Source of the DNA: Solirubrobacteraceae bacterium
GTDB taxonomy: Bacteria; Actinomycetota; Thermoleophilia; Solirubrobacterales; Solirubrobacteraceae
Reading direction: 5' to 3'
Assembly (NCBI GenBank): GCA_024710825.1
Contig: JANJUA010000139.1
Location: 1 to 6,854 of the forward strand
Length of the DNA stretch: 6,854 nucleotides
Shown here: positions 1 through 5,733 of the stretch, in pieces
Position numbering within the stretch: the first letter of the stretch is position 1
Layout: every line of letters begins with the position of its first letter
The notes under the pieces: generated by a model
What the model was told of the DNA's origin: nothing
Databases searched by the model: none
Seen by the model: only the letters and a program-made list of their open reading frames with translations
Translations under genes and position numbers: made by a program

Positions 1-771
1 CGCGGCCCCGGTCGCCGCGGCCCGCAGCGCGTCGCCGGCCGACCGCCGCCGGCCTCCGACGAGCTGCGCGCGCCCCCCGTACCGCGCCCGCCGCGCGACC
101 ACCTCGCGCTGGCGCAGCTCGGCCGTCCGCACGATCCGCTCCACCCGCAGCTCCGGCCGGTACTCCGCCGTCCAGCCCGCCTCCGCCAGCTCCCGCTGCG
201 CGTGGTGCTCCTCCGAGAACCAGTCGCGCTCGCTGCCCCGCGACGGCCAGAAGCCGCCCACGCCCCGCAGCGCCGCCGTCAGGAAGCTCACGTTGCCGCC
301 ATGGAACGTCCGCGTGGCCGGGTCCACCAGGACCGCGTCGCCGCCGTAGTCCAGCGGCGCCAGCGCGACCAGCAGCCCGTCGGCCAGCCAGCGCGGACGC
401 GGCCCGTCGAAGCGCAGGGCGATCGGCCCGCCGAGCGTCGCCCGGTCCTCCGGCGCGCCCTCCCAGGCGGCGCGCAGCGCGGCCGGCCACCCGCGCGGCA
501 CCGCGACGTCGTCGTCGAGGAACGCGAGCACCTCCGCCTCGCAGGCCGCGAGCGCGGCGTTGCGCGCCTGCGCGAGGCCCGCCTCGGCCTCGACGACCCG
601 CGCCCCCGGCGCCGTCCGGCCCGCGAGCTGGCGGACGGCGACCAGCTCCGCCGCGCTCAGCCCGGCCGCGGCGACGATCGGCTCGTCGACCGTGCGGCCC
701 AGCGCGTCGAGCGCCTCGGGCAACGCCGGCGAGAGGCGATCGAGGCAGACGGCGACGGCGAGCGTCGGCAT
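1..771 (-). CDS. Family 2 (GT-A fold) glycosyltransferase, 3' end cut by window edge
   Basis: Transfers a sugar from a nucleotide-sugar donor, presumably in the cytoplasm onto a growing glycan or lipid-linked acceptor. The reading frame is open for 257 codons and leaves the window without a stop. It starts MPTLAVAVCLDR, a typical first beta-strand of the GT-A fold. The GLAQARNAAL segment (65-74) and FLDDDVAVP (84-92) are the family hallmarks; D86-D88 is the metal/nucleotide-binding DxD-type motif. FHGGNVSF (156-163) and GVGGF (170-174) match the acceptor-side region, with EEHH (187-190) where the catalytic acid pair usually sits. The ATG is preceded by GAGGTG at good spacing. It is the last visible gene of the minus-strand operon and begins 17 bp after the thioesterase stop. 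Acceptor and sugar cannot be read from sequence. Family assignment is firm; the arginine-rich end (after about 215) may lead into a further C-terminal region outside the window. Confidence 0.92.
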   Translation of the reverse strand, partial: MPTLAVAVCLDRLSPALPEALDALGRTVDEPIVAAAGLSAAELVAVRQLAGRTAPGARVVEAEAGLAQARNAALAACEAEVLAFLDDDVAVPRGWPAALRAAWEGAPEDRATLGGPIALRFDGPRPRWLADGLLVALAPLDYGGDAVLVDPATRTFHGGNVSFLTAALRGVGGFWPSRGSERDWFSEEHHAQRELAEAGWTAEYRPELRVERIVRTAELRQREVVARRARYGGRAQLVGGRRRSAGDALRAAATGAA

Positions 772-773
772 GG

Positions 774-779
774 CACCTC
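774..779 (-). promoter_or_regulatory. Ribosome binding site of the family 2 glycosyltransferase
   Basis: GAGGTG on the minus strand lies 2 bases before the ATG at 771, so its AGG core is about 4 to 5 bases away. It lies in the 17-bp gap after the thioesterase stop and supports the ATG at 771 as the start. It suggests this gene is initiated independently rather than purely by stop/start coupling. Confidence 0.55.
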
Positions 780-788
780 AAGCTACCG

Positions 789-1496
789 TCAGCCGAGCGC
801 GACCGAGGCGAGCACCGCGCCGTCCACGCTCGTCACCCACAGCATGTCGCCCTCGCGGGCGATCGACGCCGGTCCGGGCTGGGCCGCGTCGCGGTACTCG
901 ATCTCCGCGTCCACGCCGTCGGGCTCTCCGAGGAGCTCCTCGACCACCGCCCAATACGCCGCGTTGTTGACGTGGTGCGCGGGGTCGCAGTCCGCCCGCC
1001 GGAAGACCCACGGCAGCCGCGGCGCGCTCTCCGGCGGATCAGCGTGGCGCAGGCGCCCGCGCGCTCGGCGCCCGCCCGCGGCGGCGCTGTAGATCTCGTG
1101 GTAGCGCGCGTCGAGGCGCCCGGGCGCGCCGGTCGCCGGATCGAGGTGCACCCACAGCGCGACCGACTCGACCTCGGCCCCCGCGGCGCCGCGCAGCACC
1201 GTCCGCCGCTCCGCCCAGCGGGGCCCGATGCCGCTGCAGAACGTCTGGAGCGTCATCTCCTCGCGCAGCGCAGGGAAGCGCCTCACGAGCAGCCGCCCGC
1301 GCCGCACGACCCACACGCCCGAGTCCCGCAGCCCGGCGTCGTCGACGTCGTCGTAGGCCACGTCCTGCAGCCAGCCCGCGATCGTGTCGAGCCGGACGCG
1401 GCCGGCCGGCGTGATGTCGCCGAGGCCGGCCCGCACCGTGCCCGTGTAGACCCGGGCGCCCGGCGCGTCGGGCACCGCGACCAGCTCGTCCCTCAC
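789..1496 (-). CDS. Acyl-ACP thioesterase, FatA/FatB-like double hotdog
   Basis: Predicted to hydrolyse the thioester of acyl-ACP (or a related acyl carrier or CoA), releasing a free acid in the cytoplasm. The protein has 235 residues with two hotdog halves. The N-terminal half has GDITPAGRVRL (26-36) and IAGWLQDVAYDDVDDAGL (39-56), resembling the LQE(T/V)A...AGL helix of plant FatA/FatB; VWVVRR (61-66) and RFPALREEM (73-81) match the following strands. The C-terminal half carries DCDPAHHVNNAAYW (169-182), aligning with the plant DLDVNQHVNN catalytic loop: D171 and H175 are kept but the Asn of the loop is Ala173. The GTG start at 1496 overlaps the upstream glycosyltransferase stop (GTGA), with a G-rich stretch just before it; the frame runs open further upstream, but that part is antisense-like shadow of the neighbour. 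There is no signal peptide. Family placement is by motif recall; the natural substrate is unknown. A CoA thioesterase of the 4-hydroxybenzoyl type is a less likely alternative, since those have a single hotdog. Confidence 0.88.
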   Translation of the reverse strand: MRDELVAVPDAPGARVYTGTVRAGLGDITPAGRVRLDTIAGWLQDVAYDDVDDAGLRDSGVWVVRRGRLLVRRFPALREEMTLQTFCSGIGPRWAERRTVLRGAAGAEVESVALWVHLDPATGAPGRLDARYHEIYSAAAGGRRARGRLRHADPPESAPRLPWVFRRADCDPAHHVNNAAYWAVVEELLGEPDGVDAEIEYRDAAQPGPASIAREGDMLWVTSVDGAVLASVALG

Positions 1497-2644
1497 AGCC
1501 ACCCCCGCAGCGCCTCCTCGAGCTGCTCGACCGCCCGCGGCCAGGTGCGCTCCGCGGCCAGCGCGAGCCCGGCCTCCGAGCGGCGCGTCCGCTCGCCCGC
1601 GTCTTCGAGCAGCCGCTCGAGCTCGGCGGCCAGGCCCAGCGGGTCCGGCGGGGCCAGGGCGATCGGCCCGTCCGCGCCGAACGTCGCCAGCATCGACCGG
1701 CTCGCCACGTCCACGACGGGCAGCCCGCACGCGAGCATCTCCGTCGGCACCAGCGACGGGTTCGTCAGCGACAGCACGCAGCCGACCGTCGCCTCGGAGT
1801 ACAGCCGGGCCAGCTCGCCGCCTTCGAGCACCCCGGCATCGCGGTGCTCGAAGGCCGCCGCGATCGGGCGGGCCTCCCCGTAGAGCACGATCTCGACCTC
1901 GGGGCGCCGCCGCACCAGCTCGCCCAACGCGAGCAGCCCGAGCGGCACCGCGCGCCGGGCGGTCACGGCGCGCGCGTAGAAGACGACGAGGTCGTCGCGG
2001 CGTTCGACGCCGTCCGCCGGCGCGTAGACGGCGTGGTCGACGCCCAGGTCGAACGACGAGGCGCGCGCGCCGTAGCGCGAGCGCAGCTCGTCGGCCAGCC
2101 ACGGCGACGCCGCCGCGCACGGCAGGCCGAGCCCGTAGGTCTGCTCCGCCCACGTCCGCTCCGCCGAGGTCCCGAAGAACTCGGGCTCGTGGTCCTGGAC
2201 GAGGTAGCCGCGCGCCCGCGCGCCGTCGAGGCGCAGCACCCGGTGCACCGTCTGCCAGCCGGTGGCGAGCACGACGTCCGCTCCGCGCCAGGCGGCGAAG
2301 CTCGCGTGCACGTCGCCGTTGAGGGCGCCGAACCACTCGCGGAACATCCGCTCGGTCTCCTGCGGCGCCTCGTCGCGGTGGGTGCCGTCGGTGTCCTCGA
2401 TCCACACCGAGCACGTGTGCCCGCGCGCCTCGAGTCCGCGCAGCAGGTGCATGATCGTGGAGTGCCCGCCGGAGCCGCGGCGGAACTGCGGCACGACGAC
2501 GGCGACGCGCAGCCGGCCCGCGTCCTCCCCGGAGACGAGCGGGACGACGCCGTCGCGGGCGACCTCCAGCAGCGCCGGCGGCGCCTCGACGCGCAGCGGC
2601 GCGGGCTCGGTCCGGCGCAGCACCCGGCGCGCGACGTCCCTCAT
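1493..2644 (-). CDS. GT-B glycosyltransferase, WsaF rhamnosyltransferase-like
   Basis: A 383-residue retaining-type GT-B glycosyltransferase, likely acting on a cell-surface glycan. After a leader of about 45 residues, the N-terminal Rossmann domain starts at LRVAVVVPQFRRGSGGHSTI (45-64). The GGH loop, LLRGLEARGH (67-76), YLVQDHEPEFF (147-157) and the SPWLADELR segment (180-188) are the pattern I associate with WsaF-type rhamnosyltransferases. The C-terminal domain contains VVFYAR (220-225), VLYGE (253-257), LARLYSEATVGCVLS (278-292) and SLVPTEMLACGLPVVDV (297-313). Of the GT4 EX7E pair only the second Glu (E302) remains; the first position is Thr294. The ATG at 2644 overlaps the preceding stop (ATGA), and GTGAGG lies 5 bases upstream. 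It is clearly a paralogue of the adjacent upstream glycosyltransferase. The rhamnose specificity is a guess from resemblance; GT-B assignment is firm. Confidence 0.9.
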   Translation of the reverse strand: MRDVARRVLRRTEPAPLRVEAPPALLEVARDGVVPLVSGEDAGRLRVAVVVPQFRRGSGGHSTIMHLLRGLEARGHTCSVWIEDTDGTHRDEAPQETERMFREWFGALNGDVHASFAAWRGADVVLATGWQTVHRVLRLDGARARGYLVQDHEPEFFGTSAERTWAEQTYGLGLPCAAASPWLADELRSRYGARASSFDLGVDHAVYAPADGVERRDDLVVFYARAVTARRAVPLGLLALGELVRRRPEVEIVLYGEARPIAAAFEHRDAGVLEGGELARLYSEATVGCVLSLTNPSLVPTEMLACGLPVVDVASRSMLATFGADGPIALAPPDPLGLAAELERLLEDAGERTRRSEAGLALAAERTWPRAVEQLEEALRGWL

Positions 2645-3840
2645 GACGGCCTCACCCGCCGCCAGACCCGGCGCAGCGGCGCGAGCAGCCAGCGCAGCGG
2701 CCGACGCTCGACGACCCGGTCCAGCCGCTCGAGCGGTGCGACCCGGTAGCGCAGCCGGTCGCGCTGGGAGACGACGAGCGCCTGCGCCTCGATCGCCGCC
2801 CGCACGTCGCTCAGCGCCGCCGCGAACGCGGGCCCGGCGTCCGGCGCCGGCCGGCGCGCGACCTCGCGCAGCGCGGCCGCCATCATCGTCCCCGCCTGCT
2901 CCCAGGACGGCCACGAGCGAGCGGTGGCCAGCGCGCCCAGGCGCAGCGAGTGAAGCAGCGCGCGGTCGCGCGCGAGCAGGTCGAGCGCGCGCGAGGTGCC
3001 GCGCGGGTCGTCCCAGTCGACCACGAGCCCGTTGCGCCCGTGCTCGACGTACTCCTCGGCGCCCGTCACGGCGGTCACGACGCACGTCGCCCCGCAGTGC
3101 ATGCCCTCCAGCGGCGGGCCGAACATCCCCTCGACGCGGGAGAGCTTCAGCACGACGTCGCTGCGCGCGTAGAGCGCCGCCATCTCCTCGTGCGAGAGCG
3201 GCCCGACGATCTCGTCGGCGTCGAGGTCGCGCGCGGCGGTGACGACGGTCAGGTGGTGCGGCTCGCGCATCTGGCGCACGCTGGCCAGCGCCTCCCCGAC
3301 CCCCTTGAACCATACGTGCGGGTTGCCCTCGACCACGATCCGCAGCGGCCCGTGCAGGCGCACCGGCAGCTCGGCCGGCGCGGCGAACACGTCCTTGGAG
3401 ATCCCGTTGCGGACGAGCAGCACCCGCTGATCGCGCAGCTCCTCGAGCGTCTCGGCGATCCAGCGCGCCTCCGTGATGACCTGGAGCGGCAGGTCGTGCG
3501 TGAGCGCCGCCCCCAGCCGCTGCGGGTCGTCGGGGCGGTAGAAGCGGTCTTCGAGCGACTGGACGAAGTAGGCGCGGCGCGCGGCGTCGAGCTCCAGCAG
3601 CGCGCTCGTCGTCTCCCACCACGTCGCGATCGCCACGTCCCAGCTGCGCGTGCGGGCCTCGCCCAGCGACAGCACCTCGACGTCCCCGAGCCCGCGGAAG
3701 CGCCAGTCGGGGTCGTCGCGCTCGCGCGCGAGCACCAGCGTCGCGTCGATGCCGTGCCGGCCGACCTGGCGCGCGTGCTCGACGACGACCCCGACGCCCC
3801 CGGAGAGCTGCAGGTCGTTGACGAGGAAGGCGACGTTCAA
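2641..3840 (-). CDS. GT-B (GT4-type) glycosyltransferase
   Basis: A 399-residue retaining glycosyltransferase. The N-terminal domain begins immediately at NVAFLVNDLQLSGGVGVV (2-19), whose SGG loop is the usual phosphate-contacting turn. VQSLEDRFY (93-101), VRNGISKDVF (143-152, the interdomain NGI/V motif) and VVEGNPHVWFKGV (169-181) follow. The catalytic EX7E motif is intact: E237 in SRVEGMFGPP and E245 in LEGMHCG, then TGAEEYVEHGRNGLVV (259-274). The last 30 residues are strongly basic with Trp and Leu (WLLAPLRRVWRRV, 384-396), which could hold the enzyme at the inner face of the membrane. The start is TTG at 3840, chosen because it overlaps the methyltransferase stop (TTGA) and places the first beta-strand right at the N terminus; there is no ATG or GTG nearby in frame and no good ribosome binding site, so it probably depends on coupling. 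Donor and acceptor are unknown. Confidence 0.91.
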   Translation of the reverse strand: MNVAFLVNDLQLSGGVGVVVEHARQVGRHGIDATLVLARERDDPDWRFRGLGDVEVLSLGEARTRSWDVAIATWWETTSALLELDAARRAYFVQSLEDRFYRPDDPQRLGAALTHDLPLQVITEARWIAETLEELRDQRVLLVRNGISKDVFAAPAELPVRLHGPLRIVVEGNPHVWFKGVGEALASVRQMREPHHLTVVTAARDLDADEIVGPLSHEEMAALYARSDVVLKLSRVEGMFGPPLEGMHCGATCVVTAVTGAEEYVEHGRNGLVVDWDDPRGTSRALDLLARDRALLHSLRLGALATARSWPSWEQAGTMMAAALREVARRPAPDAGPAFAAALSDVRAAIEAQALVVSQRDRLRYRVAPLERLDRVVERRPLRWLLAPLRRVWRRVRPS

Positions 3841-4715
3841 GGTTCGCGCCGCGCCACCGTCTCCGGCGTCTGGTCGCGGATCTCGGCGGGCGCGTTGAGC
3901 CGCGCCAGCTCGTCCGACGACCACTTCACGTAGGCCCGCAGCTCCTCCAGCTCCGCCTCGAGCACCGCGAGCGTCGACTCGCGCTGTCGCTCCCAACGGC
4001 GACGGCCGTCGAGGTCGGAGCCGATCGCGAGCGCGCGCGAGGTCAGCTCGGCGGCCCGCGGTCCGAACGCGACGACGAAGTGGGAGGGGACGGCGTCGGC
4101 GCGGGGCGCGACGGGCGGCACGTCGAGCGCGCCGTCGTCGCCCTCCACGACGAGCTGCGAGCCGTCGAGCGGCACCTGGCGCGCGACGACGGCGTCGGCG
4201 GGCAGCAGCCGCCGCAGCTCCTCGAAGGCGCCCTCGCCCCACATCGTGTGGTGGTAGGGGTTCTCGAGCGCCCAGAAGGCGTCGTTGGGGACGCTGGCCA
4301 CGATGGTCCAGCCGGCGGCGGCGAGCTCGACCAGCGCCTCCAGCAGCGGCACGAACGTCTCGAGGTGCTCGATCACCTCGAAGCAGGTGACGGCGCCGGG
4401 CGCGTCGCCCAGGGCGCCGCGGACGGCGGCGACGCCCTCCTCGGTGGCGAGGTCCGCCTCGACGCGGACGGTCTCGCGCGCCCGCAGGTCGCGGCCCGCC
4501 TGGTCGAGCGCGTCGGCGTCGGCGTCGACGAGCACCACGCGACCCAGGTCGGCGTCGGCGAGCGCGTCGGCGGCCGCGACGCCCGCGCCGCAGCCCAGGT
4601 CGCACCACGTCGGCACGGCGCGCACGACGGGCGCGGCGGCGGCGTAGCGGAGGTCGTGCTCGACGCGGATCGAGGGCTTGGTGTCGCGCGTGATGCGCTC
4701 TTGCCAGTCGGCCAT
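3837..4715 (-). CDS. Class I SAM-dependent methyltransferase with C-terminal coiled coil
   Basis: Transfers a methyl group from S-adenosylmethionine, probably to a sugar hydroxyl of the glycan made by this operon (an inference from its neighbours). The protein has 292 residues. Motif I is WCDLGCGAGV (37-46), the acidic end of strand 2 is VVLVDAD (60-66), and CFEVIEHLE (111-119) is the post-motif seen in UbiG-like enzymes. SVPNDAFWALENPYHHTMWG (141-160) matches the VPN...NPYH..WG block of methyltransferases found in polysaccharide clusters. After the catalytic domain, residues about 242-275 form a predicted coiled coil: L249, L252, L256, L259, V263, L270 and L273 follow heptad spacing. It is the first gene of the minus-strand operon. 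The ATG at 4715 has no ribosome binding site at normal distance (GGAGGG lies 16 bases away), so a nearly leaderless message is possible. The divergent gene begins 29 bp away. Function class is firm; substrate is not known. Confidence 0.92.
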   Translation of the reverse strand: MADWQERITRDTKPSIRVEHDLRYAAAAPVVRAVPTWCDLGCGAGVAAADALADADLGRVVLVDADADALDQAGRDLRARETVRVEADLATEEGVAAVRGALGDAPGAVTCFEVIEHLETFVPLLEALVELAAAGWTIVASVPNDAFWALENPYHHTMWGEGAFEELRRLLPADAVVARQVPLDGSQLVVEGDDGALDVPPVAPRADAVPSHFVVAFGPRAAELTSRALAIGSDLDGRRRWERQRESTLAVLEAELEELRAYVKWSSDELARLNAPAEIRDQTPETVARREP

Positions 4716-4744
4716 GGCGTCGTGGAGCGTACCCTCCGGCCGCG
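4716..4744. promoter_or_regulatory. Candidate divergent promoter region with overlapping -10-like hexamers
   Basis: These 29 bp separate two divergent start codons (methyltransferase at 4715, glycosyltransferase at 4745). The plus strand has TACCCT at 4730-4735 and the minus strand TACGCT at 4731-4726; both fit the TAnnnT form of actinobacterial -10 elements and share the same central TA. Transcription starting about 7 bases beyond each hexamer would begin within 2 to 4 bases of each start codon, giving almost leaderless messages. There is no -35 element at the right spacing: TTGCCA at 4701-4706 is 23 bases from the plus-strand hexamer. This is a weak prediction from short matches. Confidence 0.3.
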
Positions 4745-5719
4745 ATGGCGCCAGTCCACCGCACCCCGCGCTTCGGCGAGCCGCTGCGGCTGGCGTTCGT
4801 CGGCCAGCAGACGTACTTCGAGGCGTGCGCGCTCGACGAGCGCTCCTCGCGGGTGCGCACGACGTACGTCGACTTCCGCGAGGGCGCCGACGCGGAGGCG
4901 ATGCGCGCGGCCCTCGATCGCTTCGCCCCGCACGCCGTGGTCGTCTTCCGCCCCGAGATCGTCCCGGCGCACGCCTTCGACGGGCTGGCCGCGCTCACGA
5001 TCGGGTTCCTGACCGAGCCGATCCCGCGATTCGGTCCCACCCATTCCCGCAAGGCCCACCCCGACCTGCGCCGCCGCCGCGCCGACCTGCTGAAGGCCGA
5101 CCGCGAGAGCTTCGACCGGATCGTCGCGTTCGATCCGCTGATCGTGCCGACCGCCGACGAGATCCTGCCGGTGTGGCGGGCGCTGCCGATCCCGGTCGCC
5201 GACCGCTTCTACGCGCCCGCCGCGCCGATCGCCGGCGCCCCGCGGCTGGCGTTCGTGGGCCGGTCGACGCCGCACCGCGAGGAGTTCCTGCGCCACCCCA
5301 AGCACGAGCTCGACCTGCTGCACGTCGCCTTCGGCCTGCACGGCGCCGACCTCGACGCGCTGCTGGCCGACGTGCACGTGGCGATCAACCTGCACAACGA
5401 GCCGTACCCGAGCTTCGAGAACCGCGTCTGCCTGCACCTCGCGGCCGGGCATCTCGTGGTGAGCGAGACGCTGTCGCCCACGCACGGTCTGGAGCCCGGG
5501 ATCGACTACCTCGAGGTCTCCGAGCCGGACGAGCTGCTGTCCGTGCTGCGGACCGTCTCGCGGCACCCCGGCGCCTACCAGCGGGTGCGCGTGAGGGGGC
5601 GCCGCAAGGCGGAGCAGTACCGCGCCAGCCGCGTCTGGCCGCGCCTCGTCGCCGACGCTTTCACGGACGTTGCAGCCTTTGGCACCGAGCGCCGCGGAGG
5701 CGTCCGCACGGCCTACTAG
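4745..5719 (+). CDS. CgeB-like glycosyltransferase (Glyco_trans_1_2 type C-terminal domain)
   Basis: A 324-residue GT-B-like glycosyltransferase. The N-terminal domain starts at LRLAFVGQQTYFEACALDE (14-32), followed by a compact Rossmann region containing VVVFRPEIVP (65-74) and GFLTEPIP (87-94), the acceptor-side pattern of CgeB-type proteins. The C-terminal domain opens with LAFVGRSTPHREEFL (168-182) and includes VAINLHNEPYPSFENRVCL (212-230) and HLVVSETLSPTHGLEPGIDYL (236-256), close to the INLH...P.FE.R..E.LA.G pattern of the CgeB family. The family is named after a Bacillus spore-surface maturation gene, and members are common in surface-glycan clusters. The ATG at 4745 is the first start in frame after the divergent gene; no ribosome binding site is visible. 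It heads the plus-strand genes and is followed after 14 bp by the TIM-barrel gene. The natural donor and acceptor cannot be told. It is somewhat shorter than many CgeB-like proteins, but both domains look complete. Confidence 0.87.
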   Translation: MAPVHRTPRFGEPLRLAFVGQQTYFEACALDERSSRVRTTYVDFREGADAEAMRAALDRFAPHAVVVFRPEIVPAHAFDGLAALTIGFLTEPIPRFGPTHSRKAHPDLRRRRADLLKADRESFDRIVAFDPLIVPTADEILPVWRALPIPVADRFYAPAAPIAGAPRLAFVGRSTPHREEFLRHPKHELDLLHVAFGLHGADLDALLADVHVAINLHNEPYPSFENRVCLHLAAGHLVVSETLSPTHGLEPGIDYLEVSEPDELLSVLRTVSRHPGAYQRVRVRGRRKAEQYRASRVWPRLVADAFTDVAAFGTERRGGVRTAY

Positions 5720-5733
5720 GGTTGCCCGTCCCG

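Noticed and set aside
202..4647. Many long plus-strand open frames across the minus-strand operon
   Set aside because: They are antisense to well-supported genes, contain no recognisable motifs, and have the Arg/Pro/Ala-rich composition expected from reverse frames of high-GC genes.
4701..4706. TTGCCA as a -35 box for the plus-strand glycosyltransferase
   Set aside because: The spacing to TACCCT at 4730 is 23 bases against the usual 16 to 19, and the hexamer lies within the methyltransferase coding region.
4732..4737. GGAGGG on the minus strand as the methyltransferase ribosome binding site
   Set aside because: It ends 16 bases before the ATG at 4715, too far for normal initiation, with no alternative start at the right distance. 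It also overlaps the candidate promoter hexamers.
789..5052. Long minus-strand open frames suggesting fused proteins of 541, 709 and 803 residues
   Set aside because: The upstream parts are low-complexity Arg/Ala-rich translations lying over the neighbouring gene in another frame. The real proteins begin at the 4-base overlaps, where recognisable first beta-strands start. They are artefacts of stop-poor GC-rich DNA, not fusions.
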